Assembly: GCF_900176135.1 (NCBI RefSeq) | Contig: NZ_FWWW01000077.1 | Coordinates: forward strand, 17,481-81,480 | Length of the DNA stretch: 64,000 nt | Reading direction: 5' to 3' | DNA from: Hymenobacter roseosalivarius DSM 11622 | GTDB taxonomy: Bacteria > Bacteroidota > Bacteroidia > Cytophagales > Hymenobacteraceae | Shown: piece by piece, positions 54,423 to 62,726 of the stretch | Layout: each line of letters opens with the position of its first letter | How positions within the stretch are numbered: position 1 is the first letter of the stretch | Notes under the pieces: model-generated | The model's input: only the letters and a program-made list of their open reading frames with translations | Databases searched by the model: none | Told to the model about the DNA's origin: nothing | Translations under genes and position numbers: made by a program

Positions 54423-55667
54423 TTATCCATCTAAAACTGCTCCTGCGGTTCGTAGTTTTAACTCCGTTTCCTCCCACTCGCGTTCCGGGTCAGAATCGAT
54501 GGTGAGGCCGGTGCCCGCGTACAGAATTGCTTCGGTGGGGCGCAGTTGCATGCAGCGCAGATTAACAAATAAGCGCGCCACACCGGCCTGCGGTAGGTTA
54601 ACCGGGCCCAGAAACCCGCTGTAATAAGCGCGGTCGTAGCCTTCGTACTGTTGCAAAAAGTCGAGGGCCGCCTGCCGGGGCATACCGCCCACCGCCGACG
54701 TTGGGTGGAGTAGTCGCAGCATATCCGTACCCAACGATGGAAACGGCACCTGCCGCAGATGCACCGCGAAATCGGTGCGCAGGTGCAGCAGCTCGCCCGC
54801 TACTACGGTGCGGGGGCCAATTTCGTCGTACTCGCGCAGGCGCAGCTGCTTGAAGCAGCTCACGATGTAGCGCGCTACCAGCGCCTGTTCCTCAATTTCT
54901 TTCTGCCGCCAAATGGCTTTTTGGGGTGTCAGGCCGGGCGTGAGCGGCTGGGTACCGGCCAGCGCCATCGTGCGGAATATGCCTTCCGGCGTAACCTCGG
55001 CCAACACCTCGGGCGTAGCGCCCAGCCAAGTGCCCGCGCCCGGCGCACTTACTAGTGACACAAACGCCTGCGGATACCGCGCCTGCAATTCCTCAAAGGC
55101 CAGTAGCGCATCAAAGCCGGGGGGCAAATTCCTGCGCACTGCCCGCGATGACACCACTTTTTGCACCGCTCCCTGCTCGATGGCCGCTAAGCCCCGCCGC
55201 ACCAGGGCCGCGTACTCGGCCGGTGAGGCCGTAGCGGGAGCCGGTTGCAGACTCTGGTGCCAAAGCAAGGACGCGGTAGCAGGAGCAGCTTGCAGAAACT
55301 GCCGCAGCTCGGTCAATCGGAAGTCAGCGGGGCCGGTTTTATTTACCCAAAACTGACCAGCATGCTTCGTGTCGAAAAAGACGTTGGCGGGCAGGAATAA
55401 GGCCGGATTATGGTCCGAATCGCGAAAAGGGAAGAAGGCGAAACCCGCCGGCGCGCCCGGCTCCAGGTTGGGGGGCAGGCCCGTCAGGGCTTCTTCCGCT
55501 GAAAAGCTCAGGCACAGCTGGGCGTGGGTCGTGCCGGGCAGCCGCCACAAAGCCACCGGCAAGCCGGTCTGCAAAGCAAATGCCACCAGGCGGCGCACCT
55601 GCGCGGCGGCCGACAGCTGCCCGCCGCCGGGGTAGGGTACCAGCGTAGGCCGGTGGGGCTGACTCAT
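54423..55667 (-). CDS. menF: Isochorismate synthase
   Basis: A 414-residue chorismate-binding enzyme that makes isochorismate, the first dedicated step of menaquinone synthesis. The C-terminal half shows VVSSRAVRR, SPGAGTWLGATPEVL-like (SAPGAGTWLGATPEVLAEV), RTMALAGTQPL, HLRTDFAVHL and HPTSAVGGMPRQAALDFLQQYEGYDRAYYSGFLGPV, typical of MenF/EntC. The first ~130 residues are the less conserved N-terminal half. Its ATGA start overlaps the menI stop by 4 bases, so the two are translationally coupled. ATG at 55667. Confidence 0.93.
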   Translation of the reverse strand: MSQPHRPTLVPYPGGGQLSAAAQVRRLVAFALQTGLPVALWRLPGTTHAQLCLSFSAEEALTGLPPNLEPGAPAGFAFFPFRDSDHNPALFLPANVFFDTKHAGQFWVNKTGPADFRLTELRQFLQAAPATASLLWHQSLQPAPATASPAEYAALVRRGLAAIEQGAVQKVVSSRAVRRNLPPGFDALLAFEELQARYPQAFVSLVSAPGAGTWLGATPEVLAEVTPEGIFRTMALAGTQPLTPGLTPQKAIWRQKEIEEQALVARYIVSCFKQLRLREYDEIGPRTVVAGELLHLRTDFAVHLRQVPFPSLGTDMLRLLHPTSAVGGMPRQAALDFLQQYEGYDRAYYSGFLGPVNLPQAGVARLFVNLRCMQLRPTEAILYAGTGLTIDSDPEREWEETELKLRTAGAVLDG

Positions 55668-56107
55668 GCGGCCTCGCCCGCCGTGGGGGGCAAATCGATG
55701 ACGGCCATGGTAATGCGGCTGACGCAGACCAGCGCGCCGGTTTCTTCGTGCGTAATGCGGATTTCCCACACCTGCGTGGTGCGGCCTATGTGCAGGGCCA
55801 CCGCCCGGCCAACCACATAACCTGAGCGAACTCCTTTCAGGTGATTCGCGTTGATTTCCAGGCCTACACAGGCTTTCTTAGTCCGATCGACCTGCAAGGC
55901 GGCACCGATGCTGCCCAGGGTTTCGGCCAGGGCCACGGAAGCGCCACCGTGCAACAGCCCCATGGGCTGGCGCGTACGATGATCAACGGGCATCCGGCCC
56001 ACCAACAGTTTGTCACCGATTTCGGTTAGCTCCATGCCCAGGTGTTCGCCCATCGTGTGGCGGCACCAAGCATTGAGCTGCGCGAGGGTAGGAGCGGGTG
56101 GTATCAT
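55664..56107 (-). CDS. menI: Hotdog-fold thioesterase, probable DHNA-CoA hydrolase
   Basis: A 147-residue hotdog thioesterase of the PaaI/YdiI type. Its central motif is QPMGLLHGGASVALAETLGSIGA, with the catalytic Glu in AETLGS, followed by GLEINANHLKGVRSGYVVGRA. In this location it should hydrolyse 1,4-dihydroxy-2-naphthoyl-CoA (the MenI step). The name depends on the men context; the family has broad acyl-CoA specificity. It is the first gene of the cluster, 4 bases overlapping menF, and has its own TAGCTTTG promoter box upstream. Confidence 0.8.
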   Translation of the reverse strand: MIPPAPTLAQLNAWCRHTMGEHLGMELTEIGDKLLVGRMPVDHRTRQPMGLLHGGASVALAETLGSIGAALQVDRTKKACVGLEINANHLKGVRSGYVVGRAVALHIGRTTQVWEIRITHEETGALVCVSRITMAVIDLPPTAGEAA

Positions 56108-56149
56108 AGAGGAAAATGAAAAAACAGGGTCAGGAGCCTGAAAAACCAG

Positions 56150-56157
56150 TACTTTCG
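56150..56157 (+). promoter_or_regulatory. Candidate -7 box for the phosphatase gene
   Basis: TACTTTCG (one mismatch to TAnnTTTG) lies 28 bases before the GTG at 56186, the same distance as for argS. Confidence 0.35.
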
Positions 56158-56169
56158 GCTCCGTCACAA

Positions 56170-56177
56170 CAAAGCTA
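56170..56177 (-). promoter_or_regulatory. Candidate -7 box for the men operon
   Basis: The minus strand reads TAGCTTTG, a full match to TAnnTTTG, with TTTG 16 bases further upstream. It is 62 bases before the menI ATG and overlaps the opposite promoter region, so the two genes are divergently arranged. Confidence 0.4.
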
Positions 56178-56185
56178 GGGGGAAA

Positions 56186-56800
56186 GTGAGCGTCAAAAAA
56201 ATCTACCTCATCCGGCACGGGCAAACCGATTTCAACGTGCAAGGCATTGTGCAGGGCAGCGGTGTCGATTCGTCGCTGAACGCGGCCGGCCACGATCAGG
56301 CTAGCCGTTTCTTTGCTGCTTATAAACATCTAACCTTCGATAAAGTCTACACCTCCACGTTGCAGCGCACCCAGCAGTCGGTGCAGGGTTTTCTCGATTT
56401 AGGCTTGCCTCACGAAGCGCACTCGAGCCTGAACGAGATTAGCTGGGGCGTACGCGAGGGTACCCGCATCACACCCGAGGAGGATGCTGAATATCAGGGC
56501 GTGCTGCACCAGTGGGAGCAGGGCGAAACCCACGCCCGGCTCAGCGGCGGCGAGAGCCCGGATGAAGTAGCGGCCCGCCAACGGGTTTTTATTAAGCTGA
56601 TGCTCAGCCGACCCGAGGAAGAAAATATACTGGTGTGCATGCACGGCCGGGCCATGCGGGTGCTGCTCTGCCAGCTGCTAAACTATAGTTTAAGCTGCAT
56701 GGACGCCTTTGAGCACCGCAACTTATGCCTTTATAAGGTGCATTATACCGGCTCTATGTTCTCGGTGCGGAATTTTTTAGATACGACGCATTTGTCGTGA
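56186..56800 (+). CDS. Histidine phosphatase-family protein
   Basis: A 204-residue phosphoglycerate-mutase-like phosphatase. The catalytic motif IRHGQTDFN (Arg10, His11) and the later MHGRAMR His are in place, with VYTSTLQRTQQS for the second phosphate-binding Arg. It may act on small phosphate esters; the substrate is unknown. Start is GTG at 56186, MSVKKIYLIRHG. It is divergent from the men operon and precedes the pyruvate dehydrogenase gene. Confidence 0.9.
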   Translation: MSVKKIYLIRHGQTDFNVQGIVQGSGVDSSLNAAGHDQASRFFAAYKHLTFDKVYTSTLQRTQQSVQGFLDLGLPHEAHSSLNEISWGVREGTRITPEEDAEYQGVLHQWEQGETHARLSGGESPDEVAARQRVFIKLMLSRPEEENILVCMHGRAMRVLLCQLLNYSLSCMDAFEHRNLCLYKVHYTGSMFSVRNFLDTTHLS

Positions 56801-56893
56801 TACTCAATGTCGTTTGCTGCGTTAAGACAACCGATCTTCTTGCCTCCCAAAGTAGCTTCCGCCCGTTAGCCGGTGCCCATCCTGCGTTTAGCA

Positions 56894-56924
56894 TTTGCCA
56901 GCGCAGATTTTCAGGCTAATTTTG
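56894..56924 (+). promoter_or_regulatory. Promoter of the pyruvate dehydrogenase E2 gene
   Basis: TTTG at 56894-56897, then exactly 19 bases, then TAATTTTG at 56917-56924: a perfect match to the Bacteroidota consensus. It ends 29 bases before the ATG at 56954 and so supports that start. Confidence 0.75.
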
Positions 56925-56953
56925 ACCCTTTACAACCCAAGCCCAAAAAGCAG

Positions 56954-58729
56954 ATGGCCGAAATCATAAAAATGCCCAAAATGAGCGACACGATGACCGA
57001 AGGGGTTATCGCGGCCTGGCTCAAAAAGGTAGGCGATAAAGTGAAGTCCGGGGATATCCTGGCCGAAGTGGAAACCGACAAAGCCACGATGGAGCTGGAA
57101 AACTATGAGGACGGCACCCTGCTCTACATTGGTCCCAAAGAAAAAGACGCCGTGCCCGTGGATGGAGTATTGGCTATTGTGGGCAAGGAAGGCGAAGATA
57201 TTTCAGCCCTTCTGGCCGGCATAAGCGGAGGTAGCAGCACTGCCGCTGCATCTGTTACCGAAGCGCCCAAAACCGAAGCTGCTCCTGTTGCTGAAGCACC
57301 CAAAGCGGCCCCGGCACCAGCTCCAGCGCCTGCTGCTCCGGCCGTCACGCCGCCAGCAGCCGCGCCAGCGGCTGCTGGCAATGGTAAAAAGGCCACCGTC
57401 GTGCGGATGCCCAAAATGAGCGATACGATGACGGAAGGCGTCATTGCCGGCTGGCTCAAGAAAGTAGGCGACAAGGTGAAATCGGGTGATGTGCTGGCTG
57501 AAGTGGAAACCGATAAGGCGACCATGGAGCTGGAGAATTACGAAGATGGCACCCTGTTATATATCGGCCCGAAGGATGGTGAAGCAGTAGCCGTTGATGG
57601 CGTACTGGCTATCATTGGGGAAGAAGGTGCTGACATAGAAGCACTGCTGGGGGGCAACTCTGGTGGCGCTGCCGCCGCTCCAGAAGCTGCTGCCCCTGCT
57701 GCTGAAACCCCAGCTGCTCCGGCCGCCGCTGCGGAAGCTACTGCCCCTGCTTCAGCGCCAGCCGAAACTGCGCCGAATGGTGGACGCGTGCTGGCTTCGC
57801 CGCTGGCTAAGCGTATCGCTCAGGAAAAAGGCATTGACATCAGCCAGGTAAAAGGTTCCGGCGACAATGGCCGCATCGTGCAGCGCGACGTGGAGAGCTT
57901 CCAACCCGGTGCTGCCACGGCTGCTCCGGTAGCTAAACCAGCCGCCGCGCCGCTTCCCGAATACATCGCGCCGGTCGAAGCGCCCAAAGCAGCGCCCGCC
58001 GCGCAACAAGGTGCTCCGGCTGCCGCGCCAACCAGCGCCCAGCCCGAAGGAAGCTACACCGATACCCCCGTTTCGCAAATGCGCCGCGTTATTGCGCGCC
58101 GCCTCGCGGAAAGCAAGTTCTCGGCCCCGCATTTCTATCTGACGATGGAAATCACCATGGACCGCGCCATGGAAGTCCGCACGCAGCTTAATGCTCTGTC
58201 GCCTATAAAGCTGTCGTTCAATGACTTAGTAATCAAAGCTGCGGCCGTGGCGTTGAAGCAGCACCCGACTATTAACTCCTCGTGGCTGGGCGACAAGATC
58301 CGCCAGAACAAGATGATAAACATCGGCGTGGCCGTAGCCGTGGACGAAGGTCTGCTGGTGCCCGTCGTGCGCAACGCTGACGGCAAGGGCCTTTCGACCA
58401 TCGCTACCGAAGTAAAAGAGCTCGCCGGCAAAGCCAAGAGCAAGAAGCTGCAGCCCGCCGAGTGGGAGGGCAGCACCTTCACCATCTCGAACCTGGGCAT
58501 GTTCGGCATCGATGAATTTACGGCCATCATCAATCCGCCCGATGCCTGTATTCTGGCCGTGGGGGGCATTAAGCAGACTGCCGTGGTAAAAGACGGCCAG
58601 TTGGCCGTGGGCAACCTGATGAAAGTGACCCTGAGCTGCGACCACCGGGTAGTAGATGGTGCCTCGGGTGCCGCTTTCCTCCAGACGCTGAAAGGCCTGC
58701 TGGAAGACCCTATGCGTATGCTGATTTAA
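56954..58729 (+). CDS. pdhC: Pyruvate dehydrogenase E2 (dihydrolipoamide acetyltransferase), two lipoyl domains
   Basis: A 591-residue acetyltransferase core of the pyruvate dehydrogenase complex. Two lipoyl domains begin the protein: both carry KMSDTMTEG and ETDKATMELE with the lipoylated Lys (first at residue 43); they are linked by Ala/Pro-rich hinges. Next is the E1/E3-binding domain (VLASPLAKRIAQEKGIDISQVKGSG) and the catalytic domain ending with the active-site DHRVVDGASGAAFL. Start at the ATG 56954 fits the promoter directly upstream; the frame extension to 56873 is not used. E1 and E3 genes are not in the window. Confidence 0.96.
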   Translation: MAEIIKMPKMSDTMTEGVIAAWLKKVGDKVKSGDILAEVETDKATMELENYEDGTLLYIGPKEKDAVPVDGVLAIVGKEGEDISALLAGISGGSSTAAASVTEAPKTEAAPVAEAPKAAPAPAPAPAAPAVTPPAAAPAAAGNGKKATVVRMPKMSDTMTEGVIAGWLKKVGDKVKSGDVLAEVETDKATMELENYEDGTLLYIGPKDGEAVAVDGVLAIIGEEGADIEALLGGNSGGAAAAPEAAAPAAETPAAPAAAAEATAPASAPAETAPNGGRVLASPLAKRIAQEKGIDISQVKGSGDNGRIVQRDVESFQPGAATAAPVAKPAAAPLPEYIAPVEAPKAAPAAQQGAPAAAPTSAQPEGSYTDTPVSQMRRVIARRLAESKFSAPHFYLTMEITMDRAMEVRTQLNALSPIKLSFNDLVIKAAAVALKQHPTINSSWLGDKIRQNKMINIGVAVAVDEGLLVPVVRNADGKGLSTIATEVKELAGKAKSKKLQPAEWEGSTFTISNLGMFGIDEFTAIINPPDACILAVGGIKQTAVVKDGQLAVGNLMKVTLSCDHRVVDGASGAAFLQTLKGLLEDPMRMLI

Positions 58730-58753
58730 CGGGTAAAATTGCCCCCCAGCTTC

Positions 58754-58785
58754 AAAAAGCCAGCCCGTGAGGGCTGGCTTTTTTA
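58754..58785 (+). terminator. Terminator after the E2 gene
   Basis: AAAAAGCCAGCCC, loop GTGA, GGGCTGGCTTTTTT: strong symmetric stem with T run, 25 bases after the E2 stop. Confidence 0.85.
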
Positions 58786-58867
58786 TTTATTCGCTTTATT
58801 GTGAAATCAATATGTTTTTGTCCCGCTCCATCTAGCCAAAGCATCCATTCACTTTTCTTTTTAACCA

Positions 58868-61423
58868 ATGAAACAGCTAGTACCGATTACAATCATGTGC
58901 CTGGCGAGTGCTGCGGCTTTTGGGCAAGGCCAGGACCTGACGGGGCAAGTGCTGGATGTAGCCGGCCGACCCGTAGTAGGAGCTACGGTGCTGGAAAAAG
59001 GCACCAACAACGGTACCGGTACCGATGGAAGCGGCCGGTTCACGCTGCGCGCCCGGTCTCAGTCGCCCACGCTGGTCATCAGCTCCATCGGTTTTGCCCC
59101 CCAGGAAGTGAGTGCGGGTGCAGGTCCGATAAGTGTACGATTGGCGGAATCCACCACCAGCCTGGATGCGGTGCAGGTTGTCGGCTCGCGCAGCCAGAAC
59201 CGGTCCGTCACCGATTCACCCTCGCCGGTTGATATAATTGATATCCGGGAGGTGACAGCCAAAACCGGGCAGCTCGACGTGAATCAGCTGCTGCAGTTTG
59301 TGGCCCCGTCGTTCAACTCCAACCGCCAGACGGGCTCCGATGGCGCCGACCACGTTGATCCGGCGTCCCTGCGCGGCCTCGGCCCCGACCAGACGCTGGT
59401 GCTGGTGAATGGCAAGCGGCAACATCAGTCGGCCTTGGTCAACCTGTTCGGCTCGCGCGGCCGGGGCAATACGGGTACCGACCTGAACGTCATTCCCGCC
59501 GCTTCCATCCAGCGCATCGAGATTCTGCGCGATGGCGCGGCCGCCCAATATGGCTCCGACGCCATTGCCGGCGTGATCAATATTGTACTGAAAAACAGCG
59601 TGGACGAGCTGACGGTAAGTGCCAACTACGGTGCCTACGACGCCAAATACCGCTTTGACAACGACCGTTTTGATGGTGGCAACTTCAACGCCAATGTCAA
59701 CTACGGCATCGGGGTGGGGACTAAGGGCGGCTTTATTAATGCCACGCTCGACTACAACAAGCGCGAGCACACTCAGCGCGCCAATGTGCCCTCGCCCGAT
59801 GGCATAGCCCGGCGGCAGTACGGCGACCCGGAAGTGTCGAACGCGGCGGCATACCTCAACGCCAAATTTCCACTCAGCGACAAAGCTCACATCTATACGT
59901 TTGGAGGAATGAACAAGCGCGGTGGCGACGCCTACGCCTGGACGCGCTTTCCCGACGATGACCGCAACGTACCCGCCATCTACCCCAACGGCTTCGACCC
60001 GATTATCACCAGCGACATCGTAGACGGCTCGGCCGTGGTCGGGGCGCGGGTGCTGGTTGGCGAGTGGGACCTGGACCTGAGCAACAATTTCGGCTCCAAC
60101 CGCTTTGAGTACGGCCTGCGCAACACGCTCAACGCCACGCTGGGCGCGAGCTCGCCGACTACTTTTGACGCGGGGGGCTTTCAGCTTCAGCAAAACGTGG
60201 TGGGGCTGAGCGCCACGCGCAACTACAAAACGGTACTGCAAGGCTTCAACCTGGCAGCCGGAGCCGAGTACCGGCGCGAGTGGTATTCGCTCTTTGCCGG
60301 CGAAGAAGCCTCCTACCGTAACTATGCGCCCGGCTCCGACCTAGCGGGCGGCTCGCAGGGCTTCCCCGGCTATCAGCCCAGCGACGCCATCAAAGCCAAG
60401 CGCGACAACGTGGGCGCGTATATCGATGCCGAGCTAAACGTGACGCAACGCTGGCTGCTGGCCGCCGCCCTGCGCTACGAGAACTACAGCGACTTCGGCA
60501 GCACCCTCAACTACAAAGCCGCCACCCGCTACAACCTGACGGAATTTCTGACTTTGCGCGGCACGTTCAGCACCGGTTTCCGGGCACCTTCGCTGGCCCA
60601 AATCAACTTCAATTCTACGTTTACCAACTTTATCGGTGGGCAGCCGGTGGAAGTGCTGCTGGCCCGCAATAACAGCGCCGTCACCCAGAAGCTGGGTATT
60701 CCGAGCCTCAAGCAGGAAACCTCTACCAGCGCCAACGTGGGCCTGACCAGCCGGCTGGGCTCGTCGCTGAGCCTGACCCTGGACGGCTACTACATCAAAG
60801 TAAACGACCGGGTAGTGCTTACCAGCCAGTTTTCCGCTGATGATCCCATTATCGGGGCCGATTTGCAGGCTCTGAACGTAGGTCAGGCCCAATTCTTTGC
60901 TAATGCCGCTTCTACCTCCTCCCTGGGACTGGATGTCGTGCTCAGCCATACCCTGACGCTGAACAGCGGCCGGCTGAACTCTACGCTGGCCGCCAATTTT
61001 AATCGTTTGCGCATCGATCGGGTGACGACTTCAGGCCGGTTGACCGGGCGTGAAGATGAGTTTTTTGGCCCCCGCGAGCAGGCTTTCGTGAAGGCGTCGG
61101 CGCCACCGTCCAAAATCAACCTCACCTTCGATTATCAGCTGGGCCGCTTCGGGGCGCTGCTGCGTTTTGTGCGCTTCGCGGAAGTTGAGCTGATTGACTA
61201 TGACGGTAATACCCAAGTGTACGACCCGCGCACTACCACCGACCTCTCGCTCAGCTACGCCCTCACCGACCATTTGCAACTCTCAATGGGTAGCTCTAAC
61301 CTGTTCAATGTGTACCCCAACCGCTTCGACCCGCAGCTCACCGAAACCGGTGGCGCCTGGGACCCGGTGCAGATGGGTTCGAACGGCCGGTTTTACTTTG
61401 CTAAATTGCAGGCCCGTTTCTAA
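58868..61423 (+). CDS. TonB-dependent outer-membrane receptor
   Basis: An 851-residue receptor with a signal peptide (MKQLVPITIMCLASAAAFGQ), a carboxypeptidase-regulatory-like domain (LTGQVLDVAGRPVVGATVLEKGTNNGTGTDGSG) and a short TonB-box-like segment LDAVQVVGSRSQNR. The plug has LRGLGPDQTLVLVNGKRQHQSALVN and EILRDGAAAQYGSDAIAGVINIVLK, typical of siderophore/vitamin-type receptors; the barrel ends FYFAKLQARF. Not a SusC: no SusD partner follows. The ligand is unknown. It is monocistronic by context. Confidence 0.93.
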   Translation: MKQLVPITIMCLASAAAFGQGQDLTGQVLDVAGRPVVGATVLEKGTNNGTGTDGSGRFTLRARSQSPTLVISSIGFAPQEVSAGAGPISVRLAESTTSLDAVQVVGSRSQNRSVTDSPSPVDIIDIREVTAKTGQLDVNQLLQFVAPSFNSNRQTGSDGADHVDPASLRGLGPDQTLVLVNGKRQHQSALVNLFGSRGRGNTGTDLNVIPAASIQRIEILRDGAAAQYGSDAIAGVINIVLKNSVDELTVSANYGAYDAKYRFDNDRFDGGNFNANVNYGIGVGTKGGFINATLDYNKREHTQRANVPSPDGIARRQYGDPEVSNAAAYLNAKFPLSDKAHIYTFGGMNKRGGDAYAWTRFPDDDRNVPAIYPNGFDPIITSDIVDGSAVVGARVLVGEWDLDLSNNFGSNRFEYGLRNTLNATLGASSPTTFDAGGFQLQQNVVGLSATRNYKTVLQGFNLAAGAEYRREWYSLFAGEEASYRNYAPGSDLAGGSQGFPGYQPSDAIKAKRDNVGAYIDAELNVTQRWLLAAALRYENYSDFGSTLNYKAATRYNLTEFLTLRGTFSTGFRAPSLAQINFNSTFTNFIGGQPVEVLLARNNSAVTQKLGIPSLKQETSTSANVGLTSRLGSSLSLTLDGYYIKVNDRVVLTSQFSADDPIIGADLQALNVGQAQFFANAASTSSLGLDVVLSHTLTLNSGRLNSTLAANFNRLRIDRVTTSGRLTGREDEFFGPREQAFVKASAPPSKINLTFDYQLGRFGALLRFVRFAEVELIDYDGNTQVYDPRTTTDLSLSYALTDHLQLSMGSSNLFNVYPNRFDPQLTETGGAWDPVQMGSNGRFYFAKLQARF

Positions 61424-61427
61424 TTTA

Positions 61428-61545
61428 TTTAACAAGTAACATTTACCATTCAACAATGGGCTGGCATCGGGCTTATCCTATGCCAGCCCAACTTTTGTTA
61501 GCTGATAATTGCTTGTTAAATGGTAAATATTACTTATTAAATGAC
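61428..61545. repeat. Wider inverted repeat around the terminator
   Basis: TTTAACAAGTAACATTTACC at the left and GGTAAATATTACTTATTAAA at the right are imperfect complements, and TTGTTAAATGGTAAAT occurs between them. The region is AT-rich and the right edge overlaps the hslV start. Confidence 0.45.
61458..61489 (+). terminator. Terminator between the TonB receptor and hslV
   Basis: GGGCTGGCAT, 12-base loop, ATGCCAGCCC followed by AACTTTTGTT. It sits inside a wider inverted repeat (61428-61545) with arms such as TTAACAAGTAACATTTACCATT and its near complement. Confidence 0.65.
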
Positions 61546-62080
61546 TAAAATAAGATCAACTACTGTCCTCGGCGTACGCCACAACGGGCAGATTGCCGTT
61601 GGCGCCGACGGACAAGCCACCATGGATAAGCACGTAGCCAAAAGCAACGTGCGTAAAATCCGTAAGCTGCAGGATGGCAAAATAGTAACCGGGTTTGCCG
61701 GCTCCACGGCCGACGCCTTTATGCTGCTCGACAAGTTTGAGGAGAAGCTAGGTAGCTATAATGGGCAGCTGCGCCGCGCCGCTATTGAGCTCGCCAAAGA
61801 GTGGCGCAAAGACCAATATTTGCGCAAGCTGGAAGCCATGATGGTGGTCGCCGACAAAGACGAGCTGCTCATCGTGGCCGGCACTGGCGACGTGCTGGAG
61901 CCTGACTCCGACGTAGCTGCCATTGGCTCGGGTGCTATGTACGCCCAGGCTGCCGCCCTGGCTTTGAAGAAGCACGCGCCTCACCTCACAGCCCGCCAGA
62001 TGGTGGAAGATGCCCTGCACATTGCCGCTGATATCTGCATCTACACCAACCATAATCTCATGATTGAGGAGCCCAGCTAA
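61541..62080 (+). CDS. hslV: ATP-dependent protease proteolytic subunit HslV
   Basis: A 179-residue N-terminal-threonine peptidase that assembles as a dodecamer with the HslU ATPase. After a short leader MTKIRS the sequence is TTVLGVRHNGQIAVGADGQATMD, so Thr7 would be the nucleophile exposed by processing. FAGSTADAFMLLDKFEEKL and AAIGSGAMYAQAAALAL are typical. No hslU gene is in this window, so the partner is encoded elsewhere, unlike in many proteobacteria. Confidence 0.96.
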   Translation: MTKIRSTTVLGVRHNGQIAVGADGQATMDKHVAKSNVRKIRKLQDGKIVTGFAGSTADAFMLLDKFEEKLGSYNGQLRRAAIELAKEWRKDQYLRKLEAMMVVADKDELLIVAGTGDVLEPDSDVAAIGSGAMYAQAAALALKKHAPHLTARQMVEDALHIAADICIYTNHNLMIEEPS

Positions 62081-62086
62081 GGCATA

Positions 62087-62611
62087 ATGAAAAGAAGACG
62101 AGGGTTTGTATGTTGTGCTCTGCTTTTTACAGCTTGTGTGCGAAATGCTGTCCCGGATACGAAGATCCAAGCTGAGCTAGGTCGAGTTGAGTTTGTGAAA
62201 AGCTGTATTCGCACTTGGAGTTATTTTCAACTTGATCAAGATGTCGAGTTAACAGTCATCCACTTTAATGGGGGCGGATTTATCCATACTGGTAGGGGGG
62301 CTAATCCTGCTATGCTAATAGGCGTCACGGCCACTGGAGATTCTATTAGGGTTATGTCAAAATCCACTGGCACTTTGAAATGGCGTGGAAACCATAGTTA
62401 TCAAGGGCTATATGATAAACGCATCAGAACAGGAGCCAAACTTCTAATACAGCCTGATCTGACCGTCCCGCCAAACGAGGATTCAAGCTACCCTTGGTTT
62501 CCGATGCTTAGCGTAAGCTCGGATAATGGTGTAAATAATCTGAATTGTTCTGTCACTCGGACTTGTTTTGGAAAGATTCAATTTCTCACTTCAAACAAAG
62601 GACGCATATAG
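62087..62611 (+). CDS. Predicted lipoprotein of unknown function, low GC
   Basis: A 174-residue protein with a lipoprotein signal (basic MKRRRG, then CCALLFTAC). It contains several Cys residues and stretches such as IRTWSYFQLDQDVELTVIHFNGGGFIHTG and KSTGTLKWRGNHSYQGLYD; I recognise no family. GC content and codon use are clearly lower than in hslV, which ends six bases before it, so it may be horizontally acquired (inference). Confidence 0.6.
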   Translation: MKRRRGFVCCALLFTACVRNAVPDTKIQAELGRVEFVKSCIRTWSYFQLDQDVELTVIHFNGGGFIHTGRGANPAMLIGVTATGDSIRVMSKSTGTLKWRGNHSYQGLYDKRIRTGAKLLIQPDLTVPPNEDSSYPWFPMLSVSSDNGVNNLNCSVTRTCFGKIQFLTSNKGRI

Positions 62612-62726
62612 CCTGCGTACTCTCTAAAATTCACTATCGGCTATTGAACCACGCCCGTAGGAGCTTCGTTAGAAGCCGGCACTTCGGTTTAATTAGACAG
62701 GAGGGACCATTCAAAACATAAACTAC

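Noticed and set aside
59216..60241. 341-residue minus-strand frame in the TonB receptor
   Set aside because: Antisense to the receptor plug and barrel; no coding evidence.
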